The translations under genes were made by a program, and so were the position numbers. The notes beneath the pieces were generated by a model that did no database searches, had not been told where the DNA came from, and saw nothing but the letters and a program-made list of their open reading frames with translations. A stretch of DNA of 64,000 nt from Oscillospiraceae bacterium (GTDB lineage: Bacteria > Bacillota > Clostridia > Oscillospirales > Ruminococcaceae), in the NCBI GenBank assembly GCA_902766785.1, contig CACXEO010000048.1:1-64000 (forward strand), written 5' to 3'. Numbering within the stretch: the first letter of the stretch is position 1; every line of letters begins with the position of its first letter. This document shows, one piece after another, positions 1-6,698 of this stretch.

Positions 1-24
1 GCCCCATCTTTTTATTATATTAGA

Positions 25-66
25 AAAACGCCTGACCCGGGAAGCTCAATCCCGTCTAGGCGTTTT
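25..66 (-). terminator. Bidirectional intrinsic terminator
   Basis: AAAACGCCT at 25-33 pairs with AGGCGTTTT at 58-66, with a second GC-rich stem inside. On the reverse strand the stem is followed by a T run. It ends the small reverse gene whose stop codon lies at 65-67, and could also stop forward transcription from the left. Confidence 0.75.
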
Positions 67-244
67 ATTTTGCCTTTAAAAAAGCTTCCAATTTATCAAG
101 CCATACTATTTGCCCAGCGTTATCCAGCCCGCTTGCCTCAAGCCGCTCACAGAAAGACCTAGTGAAAACTTCCGCCGCTTCACTTTTATAAAAACGATCT
201 TTCTCCAGCAGCTCAGTCAGGGTAATATGAACCGCTCTTTTCAA
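65..244 (-). CDS. Small hypothetical protein (59 aa)
   Basis: No family recognised. The start is taken as TTG at 244-242 because a GGAGGTGG ribosome site lies just upstream; a longer frame to 346 has no such site. The product is a charged, helix-prone small protein containing ITLTELLEKDRFYKSEAAEVF and ending LDKLEAFLKAK, with no signal peptide or membrane segment. It ends inside a strong terminator, so it looks like a self-contained expressed unit. Lying within the recombinase element, it may be an element accessory gene. Function unknown. Confidence 0.5.
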   Translation of the reverse strand: MKRAVHITLTELLEKDRFYKSEAAEVFTRSFCERLEASGLDNAGQIVWLDKLEAFLKAK

Positions 245-364
245 CCCAAACCACCTCCGGTTTATTCTATTCCGGATTTCTAAAATCCATGAACGTTTTG
301 AACAATAAAGCTGAAAGACAGCGGGCATAATAATTTCGTAAATCAAATAACTTTGCGAAGCTTT

Positions 365-575
365 TTAGAGCACGAGCGGCAATATCCGCTTCGTTTGAAA
401 ACGTTTCAGCTCAAGGGAAGGACACACATAACCGCTGCCGTCCAATGCCCTAAAATTCCGCTCAGCGTTTTAACATTAAATCCAAGTTTGATGCATCGTG
501 TTGCAAATGTATGACGCAGAAGATGAAATTTGAAATATAGCTCAACGCCTTTCTGGTTCTTATTGCTAATTATAT
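365..575 (-). pseudogene. Tyrosine recombinase (phage integrase) C-terminal remnant
   Basis: Reverse-strand translation from about 575 gives NKNQKGVELYFKFHLLRHTFAT, followed by RCIKLGFNVKTLSGILGH. This is the signature C-terminal part of tyrosine integrases: the H-x-L-R-H box and the L-G-H box. At about 430 the frame breaks and the family ending PSLELKR continues in another frame to a stop at 365-367. Sequence upstream of 575 contains stops, and the tyrosine nucleophile region appears lost. It is a decayed fragment of a larger integrase, showing that this locus has hosted more than one recombination module. Confidence 0.7.
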
Positions 576-595
576 AGAATCAATCATTCGAACAA

Positions 596-624
596 TTGAC
601 TTTTTAGACTTACTACGATATAAT
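596..624 (+). promoter_or_regulatory. Sigma-A promoter for the 655-918 gene
   Basis: TTGACT at 596-601 and TATAAT at 619-624 are separated by exactly 17 bases. The start codon at 655 is about 25 bases beyond the expected transcript start, with an AAAGGAGGG ribosome site between them. Confidence 0.8.
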
Positions 625-654
625 TTAGTAAAATTTCGCAAAGGAGGGCTTATT

Positions 655-918
655 TTGTCAGATCAAAGGAACCAGGGTGCTGCCGGGTTGTTTGAAGAAC
701 TGACCAAACAAGCCGGGGCTGTTTATTTGTCCGATTTAGCCTCTCCTTCTTTCCGTTCAATTTTAATTCAGGTACTGGACAAAATTCATTACAGCACCTA
801 TACCATTGAGGAATGGAAAGACCTGTTAAATTACATTCTGCGGAAAGAAATTCCTGTTGCAACGCCGGAAGAGGCAAAAACTACTATATTAAAAGAACTG
901 AAAAAGGGATCTCTATGA
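655..918 (+). CDS. Small 'YLSDL' family protein of the element (87 aa)
   Basis: The start is TTG at 655, chosen for the AAAGGAGGG site about 8 bases upstream. The protein has the pattern AVYLSDL, then IHYSTYTIEEWKDLLNYIL, then EEAKTTILKEL, and is mostly helical by eye. A second protein in this window (51571-51810) has the same length, the same YLSDL segment after a short N-terminus and a similar Lys-rich end, so I regard them as one family. It has its own consensus promoter and a terminator overlapping its stop, and sits directly before the recombinase. It might be an accessory such as a recombination directionality factor, but that is a guess from position only. Confidence 0.7.
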   Translation: MSDQRNQGAAGLFEELTKQAGAVYLSDLASPSFRSILIQVLDKIHYSTYTIEEWKDLLNYILRKEIPVATPEEAKTTILKELKKGSL

Positions 919-927
919 TCCCTTTTT
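901..927 (+). terminator. Intrinsic terminator overlapping a stop codon
   Basis: AAAAAGGGAT at 901-910 pairs perfectly with ATCCCTTTTT at 918-927 across a 7-base loop that contains most of the stop codon of the small gene. It would separate that gene's transcription from the recombinase downstream. Confidence 0.75.
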
Positions 928-963
928 ATTTATATAAAGCCTTTCCCCTGCCTCGGCGGAAAA

Positions 964-992
964 GTCATATTCCCCTTTCACAGCCATATTAT
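964..992 (+). promoter_or_regulatory. Possible sigma-E-like promoter of the recombinase
   Basis: GTCATATT at 964-971 and CATATTAT at 985-992 are 13 bases apart. They resemble the mother-cell sigma-E pattern (about KMATATT, 13-15 bases, CATACANT). No good sigma-A promoter is visible between the terminator at 927 and the start at 1031. The site would place the transcript start near 1000, about 15 bases before the ribosome site. Short AT-rich matches like this arise by chance, so this is a suggestion only. Confidence 0.3.
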
Positions 993-1030
993 TTTTATAG
1001 CAAGAATGTCGGCGGAAAGGAAGACTTTGG

Positions 1031-2599
1031 ATGATATTCGCAATCTACAGCAGAAAATCAAAGTATACCGGCAAGGGTGAATCCATTGGAAACCAGATTG
1101 AGCTTTGCAAGGCTTATGTCCGTAAAAATTTTGATAACGTTACAGAACAGGATTTTTTTCTATATGAAGACGAAGGGTTTTCGGGAAAAAACCTGGAACG
1201 TCCGCAGTTTAAAGAGCTTTTAAAAGATGCCGCGGCGCACAGGTTCGGCTGTATTGTCTGTTACAGGCTTGACCGGATCAGCCGCAGTGTCGTAGATTTT
1301 TCTTCCTTGGTGGAGCTGTTTTCTAAACTCGAAATCAGTTTTATCTGCATCCGGGAACAGTTCGACACATCAACGCCTATGGGGCGGGCCATGATGTATA
1401 TTGCCAGCGTCTTTGCTCAATTAGAGCGGGAAACAATTGCTGAACGGGTGCGGGATAATATGTTGCTTCTCGCACGGGAAGGCCGCTGGCTTGGAGGTAC
1501 TTCCCCATTCGGTTTCCGCTCTAAGCAGTGCGAAACAATGATTCTGGACGGAAAACGAAAAAGCTCGTTTCTTCTGGAAAGCAATCCAGAAGAAGCAAAA
1601 ATTGTTCGGCAAATTTTCCAGTTGTTCCTATCAGGAAGCAGCTTGTCCCAAATTAAGAAGGAGCTGGACCGCCAGGGAGTCCTAACGCGCGGCGGAAACC
1701 GTTTTTCTACTCCGGGAATCCGCGGGATTCTTTCAAACCCTGTTTATGCGGCGGCTGACCATGAGAGCTGCCGCTACTTGGCGGAGGCGGGTGCGGATCT
1801 TCCCTTTGCAGGAAAAGATACGGACGCCGGGCTGCTGTGCTACCATAAACGAAGCGGTATTTCAGGAATTGAACGGAAATGTCCGCCATCGGAATGGGTG
1901 ATTGCCCGTGGAAAACATCAAAGCGTTGTAAGTGGAAAGGAATGGGCCACCGCTCAAAAGCTCTTGCGACAGTTGGAAAACCAAAAATTTAAAAGTAACC
2001 ATAATCGGTACGCGCTACTTTCCGGCCTTTTATTCTGTAAGATATGCGGTGAAAAAATGTATGCAAAATCCCGATCATCCCGAAACGACGGTAGTTTTGA
2101 TTATATCTGCAAAAGCAAACTTCTTCCCGGAGCTGGGTGCGGTTGTCCAAATCTGAACGGAGTAACTGCAGACCTTCTTGTTACAAAGCGGTTTACCCCC
2201 AGTCCCCTTTTCCCGGAAATTGTCAAGAAACTGGACCGCCTCAAAAAAGAGCTGCAAAAAAGCGAAAAACCGCATTACGAAAAGGGTTCTTTCCATAACA
2301 ACAACCAGGAGCTGGAGCGCTTGATTGCCCTGGCAGCGCTCCCGGAAGAAGAAGCTGCAAGGCTCCGCAGTAAGATTCAAGCCCTTCAGAAACAGAAACC
2401 CGAAGGAAGCATGCCTTTCCCAACAGAATCTGCAAAAATGCTGGAACCTGAGGAATGGCTTTCATCCCTCCCTTTTTCCGAACGCCGCAGACTGCTTGCC
2501 CTTCTCCTGGAACGTGTTGAATGGAATGGTACGGATTTATCTCTAATCTGCCATCACGGCGCAAAAGACTGTTTTCTTTCAAAAAACGTTTCCCTTTAA
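1031..2599 (+). CDS. Large serine recombinase (site-specific integrase/excisionase)
   Basis: At 522 residues this is a typical large serine recombinase. The N-terminal resolvase domain (about 1-150) begins with the YSRKS motif, making Ser10 the likely nucleophile. It includes YRLDRISRS near 78-86 and the ERETIAERV helix near 132-140. A Recombinase domain follows (about 155-275), then a zinc-ribbon segment with Cys336, Cys339, Cys360 and Cys370/372, and a coiled-coil-like stretch near 395-450. Such enzymes cut and rejoin attP/attB sites with a 2-base overlap. The ATG at 1031 follows AAGGAAG. The gene lies at the element edge, immediately before the feoB remnant, and its last codons probably form part of the attachment site. 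The enzyme looks intact. Confidence 0.93.
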   Translation: MIFAIYSRKSKYTGKGESIGNQIELCKAYVRKNFDNVTEQDFFLYEDEGFSGKNLERPQFKELLKDAAAHRFGCIVCYRLDRISRSVVDFSSLVELFSKLEISFICIREQFDTSTPMGRAMMYIASVFAQLERETIAERVRDNMLLLAREGRWLGGTSPFGFRSKQCETMILDGKRKSSFLLESNPEEAKIVRQIFQLFLSGSSLSQIKKELDRQGVLTRGGNRFSTPGIRGILSNPVYAAADHESCRYLAEAGADLPFAGKDTDAGLLCYHKRSGISGIERKCPPSEWVIARGKHQSVVSGKEWATAQKLLRQLENQKFKSNHNRYALLSGLLFCKICGEKMYAKSRSSRNDGSFDYICKSKLLPGAGCGCPNLNGVTADLLVTKRFTPSPLFPEIVKKLDRLKKELQKSEKPHYEKGSFHNNNQELERLIALAALPEEEAARLRSKIQALQKQKPEGSMPFPTESAKMLEPEEWLSSLPFSERRRLLALLLERVEWNGTDLSLICHHGAKDCFLSKNVSL

Positions 2600-2612
2600 G
2601 AAACGGCGCATT
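2590..2612 (+). other. Predicted attachment-site junction (element / feoB)
   Basis: FeoB homology resumes at the Asn codon 2602-2604 (NGAFPTLIAI), while the codons just before it (reading PLR) do not match the usual Val-Pro-Cys found there in clostridial FeoB. The recombinase stop is at 2597-2599. The crossover core should therefore lie close to 2598-2606. The exact core cannot be fixed without the other junction. Confidence 0.55.
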
Positions 2613-3342
2613 TCCAACATTAATTGCAATTATTACCATGTTTTTCACTGGAGCCGTCTCAATTCCGTTTCAATCGGCGTTATCAGCTCTTTGGTTAATG
2701 GGTGTCATCGTGCTCGGCGTTGGGATGACACTGCTCGTTTCCCGTGTTTTATCGAAGACACTTTTAAAGGGTGTGCCGTCCTCCTTTGCGCTGGAATTGC
2801 CTCCCTACCGGTGCCCGCAGTTTGGGAAGGTGCTGGTCCGTTCTATCTTTGACCGAACTTTGTTCGTTCTGGGCAGAGCGGTCACGGTTGCTGCGCCGGC
2901 AGGGCTTATTATCTGGCTGCTTGCGAATATTCAGGCGGGCGACGCAAGCCTTCTTGCCCACTGCGCTGCCTTCTTCGACCCGTTCGGACGGCTGATCGGG
3001 CTGGACGGCGTTATTATAATGGCCTTTATCCTGGGATTTCCCGCAAACGAGATTGTGATTCCGCTCATTATCATGACCTACCTGGCAAACGGCAGTATGG
3101 TCGATATGTCGAACCTTGAAACGCTGCGCGAGCTGCTGGTTTCAAACGGATGGACCTGGGTGACCGCGCTGTGCACCATGCTTTTTTCATTGATGCACTT
3201 TCCCTGCGCCACTACCCTGCTGACCATCCGCAAAGAGACAAAGAGTCTGAAATGGACGGCGCTTTCCTTTGCCATTCCAACCGTCACGGGAATTATAATC
3301 TGCCTGATTGTGGCGAATACGGCACGGCTGCTCGGCTTTTAA
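2600..3342 (+). pseudogene. feoB: feoB 3-prime portion, separated from its N-terminal GTPase part
   Basis: The frame from about 2602 to 3342 encodes about 246 residues matching the C-terminal Gate/membrane region of the ferrous iron transporter FeoB: NGAFPTLIAIITMFF, then VLGRAVTVAAPAGLIIWLL, GFPANEIVIPLIIM and a C-terminal membrane helix. At least five hydrophobic segments are visible. The N-terminal G domain and first Gate domain are absent, replaced upstream by the recombinase gene. The frame remains open upstream only over sequence that is recombinase code in another frame, with no ribosome site. A strong terminator follows the stop. I read it as one half of a feoB split by insertion; it would become functional only if the element excises. 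Confidence 0.85.
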
Positions 3343-3352
3343 TTGACCAGTC

Positions 3353-3391
3353 AAAACAGCGGGCTGACTTTAAAAGTCAGCCCGCTGTTTT
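3353..3391 (+). terminator. Intrinsic terminator after feoB
   Basis: A long perfect stem runs from AAAACAGCGGGCTGACTTT at 3353 to its complement ending at 3391, with a T-rich right arm. Its retention supports this being the natural end of feoB. Confidence 0.85.
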
Positions 3392-3459
3392 GCTTTCCCC
3401 ATTTTGTGCCGCCATTCTTTGTATCATCTGCCCAAAAAAAGAGCCATAAATCTTACATT

Positions 3460-3519
3460 TTGACATTGACAATTTATTCACAACACGTTATAATAAAGTT
3501 GTGAATAAATTGTCAATGT
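3460..3519 (+). promoter_or_regulatory. Hydrogenase operon promoter with paired Rex-like operators
   Basis: TTGACA occurs twice in tandem (3460-3465 and 3466-3471). TATAAT at 3489-3494 is 17 bases from the second. A perfect 21-base inverted repeat, 3463-3483 and 3499-3519, flanks the -10 with a 15-base centre. Each arm contains TTGTGAATAAATTGTCAA or its complement, close to the Rex pattern TTGTGAA-N4-TTCACAA. One arm covers the -35 spacer and the other the transcript start, so a bound dimer at either would block polymerase. Rex is encoded as the last gene of this operon, giving a feedback loop released at high NADH. Assignment to Rex is inference from pattern and context. Confidence 0.75.
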
Positions 3520-3541
3520 TATTTATAGGGGGTACTTTATT

Positions 3542-3790
3542 TTGACTGTGACCATCTGCATCGGCAGTTCCTGCCACCTAAAGGGTTCCAGGGATATTAT
3601 TAAAATTCTGGAACGTTTGGTTTCGCTCCACCACCTGGAGGACCGCGTTACCCTGCAGGGCTCTTTCTGCATGGGCGAATGTACCAAAAATGGTGTCTGC
3701 GTCAAAGTGGACGACGAATTCTGCACCGTTATTCCTGCTAACGTCGAAGAATTTTTTGAAAATCAGATTCTGAAGAAGGTGAATTCATGA
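3542..3790 (+). CDS. Thioredoxin-like [2Fe-2S] ferredoxin
   Basis: The 82-residue product has the Cys pattern of NuoE/thioredoxin-like ferredoxins: Cys6 and Cys11, then Cys43 and Cys47, with an extra Cys53. Such domains carry a [2Fe-2S] cluster and pass electrons in hydrogenase and NADH dehydrogenase complexes. The start is TTG at 3542 after a TAGGGGG ribosome site. It is the first gene of the hydrogenase operon, and its stop overlaps the next start by four bases (ATGA), pointing to translational coupling and a shared role. It is much shorter than full NuoE, so it is a single-domain electron carrier or sensor partner rather than a catalytic subunit. Confidence 0.85.
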   Translation: MTVTICIGSSCHLKGSRDIIKILERLVSLHHLEDRVTLQGSFCMGECTKNGVCVKVDDEFCTVIPANVEEFFENQILKKVNS

Positions 3791-5511
3791 GCGTCATCGG
3801 TTTAAAACGCGCCAACTGTAAAAACTGCTACAAATGTCTGCGGGTCTGCCCGGTCAAATCCATCACTTTTAAAGACGACCGTGCGGAAATCATGCCCCAG
3901 GAGTGTATTCTCTGCGGCCATTGCCTGGAAGCCTGCCCGCAGAACGCCAAAACGGTTCAGAGTGATATTGAAAAGGTACTCAAGTACATAGCGTCCGATG
4001 CAAAAATCATTGTATCTCTGGCGCCGTCCTTTATTGGTTCCTTTGTCTTTAAAAAGCCGGCCCAAATTGTTACCGCGCTGAAAAAGCTCGGCTTTGACGC
4101 TGTTGCCGAGACAGCGGAAGGGGCTTCTATGGTTACAGATGAATATTACCGTATTCTGACCGAAACCGATCAAAAAACGGCGATTACAACCTGCTGTCCC
4201 ACCGTAAATAACCTCATTGAAAAATATTATCCCGAGCTGATTCCCTACATGCTGCCTTCCATCACCCCGATGATTGCACATGGACGGCTTCTCAAAAAGC
4301 GGTTCGGCGCAGCTACTAAGGTTGTTTTTATTGGCCCCTGTATTGCAAAAATTGAGGAAGCGGACGATGTGATGCACGCAAATGATGTTGACGCCGTCCT
4401 CACCTTTGACGAAGTTGCGAACTGGTTCGAAAAAGAAGGAATTCGCCCCGAAGAACTGGAAGAATCCCCATTTGAAGACGCAGAGCCGGGTATCAACCGG
4501 ATGTACCCAATTACCGATGGTATTATTGCTTCCCTGAAAGAGCGGGGCGGCCTTGAAGGCCGGAAAGTGATGAGTATTGACGGTATTGACCGCTGCATCG
4601 ACCTGTTCAAAGCGCTTAAGAATGGCGAGCTGGAGCCCTGTGTTATTGAAGCGAATGCCTGTAAAGGCGGCTGTATTTATGGTCCGGCGGTTCACGGAAA
4701 CCGCACCAAACGGTTCCAGGCTGTTTTTGACATCCGGGAGTACACCGAAGAAAACGGCCGGGAGTTCCCGAAAATTGATGCCGGAGTTGAAATGCACAAG
4801 GCATTTATTGATAAAACAAAAACTGACGATATTCCGGACGAAGAGACCATCCGTTCCATTCTGGCAAGCATCGGCAAAGACACTCCTGAAAAAGAGCAAA
4901 ACTGCGGCTTCTGCGGGTACCCCTCCTGCCGCGATAAGGCAATCGCTGTCTACCAGAAAAAAGCAAAACTTTACATGTGTCTGCCTTATATGAGCGAAAT
5001 GGCCCAGTCTCTCTCCAATGTCATCCTGGCGGAAACGCCTAACATTATCATAGCGGTGGATACCGACATGGTGATTCAGGAGATGAACCTTGCGGCCGAG
5101 AAGGCGCTCAAGACCAAGCGCTATCTGGCTATCGGCCGGTATCTCTACGAATTTATTGACACCTCTTATTTTGAGCTGGTGGCACAAACCCATGAAAATA
5201 TTACCGATAAGCGAGTGGAATACCCCCAGTACGACCTAGTGACTCTGCAGAACATCACCTATGTGCCGGATCAAAAGATTATTATCGGCATTTTTAACGA
5301 CATCACCGAAGAGGTTGAGCAGCAGGATAAGATGTATAAACTACGGGTCGACACGGTGGATATGGCTCAGAAAGTCATTGACAACCAGATGCGGGTCGCG
5401 CAGCAGATTGCAAGCCTTTTGGGTGAAACGACCGCTGAAACAAAGGTGACCCTGACCAAATTAAAAGATATGATAGTCTACGATGACGATGAGGTGGGAA
5501 GCAGGCCTTGA
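3787..5511 (+). CDS. hydS: Sensory [FeFe]-hydrogenase-like protein with PAS domain
   Basis: The order is two [4Fe-4S] ferredoxin motifs (Cys11/14/17/21 and Cys40/43/46/50), an H-cluster domain (about 70-350), a small Fe-S domain (Cys373/376/381/398) and a PAS domain (about 410-508), followed by a helical tail. The H-cluster motifs are altered from the catalytic type: TTCCP at 134-138, GPCIAK at 183-188 and EANACKGGC at 288-296. This architecture matches HydS (group C), thought to sense H2 rather than produce it. It is sandwiched between the small ferredoxin and a phosphatase, with both junctions overlapping, so the likely output is control of that phosphatase. Sensing of H2 is family knowledge, not shown here. 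Confidence 0.88.
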   Translation: MSVIGLKRANCKNCYKCLRVCPVKSITFKDDRAEIMPQECILCGHCLEACPQNAKTVQSDIEKVLKYIASDAKIIVSLAPSFIGSFVFKKPAQIVTALKKLGFDAVAETAEGASMVTDEYYRILTETDQKTAITTCCPTVNNLIEKYYPELIPYMLPSITPMIAHGRLLKKRFGAATKVVFIGPCIAKIEEADDVMHANDVDAVLTFDEVANWFEKEGIRPEELEESPFEDAEPGINRMYPITDGIIASLKERGGLEGRKVMSIDGIDRCIDLFKALKNGELEPCVIEANACKGGCIYGPAVHGNRTKRFQAVFDIREYTEENGREFPKIDAGVEMHKAFIDKTKTDDIPDEETIRSILASIGKDTPEKEQNCGFCGYPSCRDKAIAVYQKKAKLYMCLPYMSEMAQSLSNVILAETPNIIIAVDTDMVIQEMNLAAEKALKTKRYLAIGRYLYEFIDTSYFELVAQTHENITDKRVEYPQYDLVTLQNITYVPDQKIIIGIFNDITEEVEQQDKMYKLRVDTVDMAQKVIDNQMRVAQQIASLLGETTAETKVTLTKLKDMIVYDDDEVGSRP

Positions 5512-6680
5512 ACATTTATATCGATACATCATACAAAAGCTTAAATAAGTATACGGAAGAGCTCTGCGGCGACCGGGTGGAAATCATCCGGACCGATGAG
5601 TTTGTCATCTTGGTCCTGGCAGACGGATTAGGGAGCGGCGTCAAGGCGAACATCCTTTCCACCCTGACCTCCAAGATTATTGCGACAATGCTTTCAAACG
5701 GCGCGAAGATTGAGGACTGCGTCGATACCATTGCGAGTACCCTGCCAATCTGCAACGTGCGCCACCTTGCTTATTCAACTTTCAGCATCCTCCAGCTGTT
5801 TTACACGGGGGAGGCCTATTTAGTCGAGTTTGACAACCCAACCTGCGTTTTCCTGCGGGGCGGAAAAATTATGGAAATCCCCTTTGAAAACCGGACGGTC
5901 AGTTCCAAAAATATCCGGGAAGCGAGATTCCAGACTGCAATTGGCGATACTTTTGTCCTTTTCTCGGACGGCGTCATCCACGCCGGTGTTGGTGCAGTTC
6001 TAAACTTTGGTTTTCAATGGGAAAACGCGGCTGCCCATCTGCAGAGCGCGGTGGATAAAGAGAATACCGCCGCCCGCCTTGCCCTTTCTCTTTCACAGGT
6101 CTGTGAGAGCCTCTATGCCGGAAAGCCGGGTGACGACACCACTGTTGCGGTTGCGAAAGTCCTGCCGGAGCGGGTGGTTAACCTCTTTACAGGTCCGCCG
6201 AGTGACAAGGAAAAAGACACTTTTCTCCTCCATGACTTTATGGCGGAGCGGGGCAAAAGGGTTGTCTGCGGCGGCAGCAGTGCCCAGATTATCAGCAGGC
6301 TTCTAAACCGGCCGGTCAAGACCAGCATTGATTATACCGACCCGGAGCTGCCGCCGATTGGCTACATCGACGGGATGGATCTTGTTACTGAAGGGGTTTT
6401 AACCCTTTCAAAAACCAACGAAATCCTGAGTGAATTTTCCAAATACGGTGTAGACTATGAGCACATCAAAGCTCTTGACCGTGACAACGGCGCCTCCAAA
6501 TTAGCAAAGCTTTTGATGGAGGAATGCACGCGCTTAAACCTGTTTGTCGGTAAAGCAATTAACGCTGCCCATCAGAACCCGAACCTGCCGGTGGACTTGA
6601 ACATCCGCCAGCGGATTGTCAACCAATTGACTGACAATCTACGCGCTTTGGGCAAAACCGTAAATGTAAAGTATTATTGA
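5508..6680 (+). CDS. SpoIIE/PP2C-type serine phosphatase
   Basis: The 390-residue protein has a SpoIIE-type PP2C fold over about residues 20-220. It contains a metal-binding ADGLGSG motif around Asp39, FSDGVIHAG near the middle and KPGDDTTVAV toward the domain end. The C-terminal region of about 170 residues is not recognised. The TTG start overlaps the stop of the sensory hydrogenase gene, which strongly suggests coupled synthesis and a signalling pair. Family members dephosphorylate anti-sigma antagonists or other Ser/Thr-phosphorylated proteins; the target is not encoded nearby. There is no membrane segment, so it is cytosolic, unlike the membrane-bound sporulation SpoIIE itself. Confidence 0.85.
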   Translation: MNIYIDTSYKSLNKYTEELCGDRVEIIRTDEFVILVLADGLGSGVKANILSTLTSKIIATMLSNGAKIEDCVDTIASTLPICNVRHLAYSTFSILQLFYTGEAYLVEFDNPTCVFLRGGKIMEIPFENRTVSSKNIREARFQTAIGDTFVLFSDGVIHAGVGAVLNFGFQWENAAAHLQSAVDKENTAARLALSLSQVCESLYAGKPGDDTTVAVAKVLPERVVNLFTGPPSDKEKDTFLLHDFMAERGKRVVCGGSSAQIISRLLNRPVKTSIDYTDPELPPIGYIDGMDLVTEGVLTLSKTNEILSEFSKYGVDYEHIKALDRDNGASKLAKLLMEECTRLNLFVGKAINAAHQNPNLPVDLNIRQRIVNQLTDNLRALGKTVNVKYY

Positions 6681-6698
6681 TGATAGAAAGATGGTAAC

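Larger units (their letters stand above)
1..2601 (+). mobile_element. Right-hand end of a serine-recombinase element inserted in feoB
   Basis: The stretch carries a small reverse gene, a tyrosine-integrase remnant, a small forward gene and a large serine recombinase. It stops abruptly where coding sequence for the C-terminal third of FeoB begins in a different frame. Large serine recombinases commonly sit at the very end of the element they move, which fits the recombinase stop at 2597-2599. The left end, and the 5-prime part of feoB, lie outside the window, so size and cargo are unknown. It could be a prophage, an integrative element or a skin-like intervening sequence. That it is mobile now is inference; the truncation of FeoB is seen directly. 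Confidence 0.75.

Noticed and set aside
3802..5193. Long open frame of 463 codons antisense to the sensory hydrogenase gene
   Set aside because: No ribosome site or family match; its openness follows from codon bias of the well-supported forward gene.
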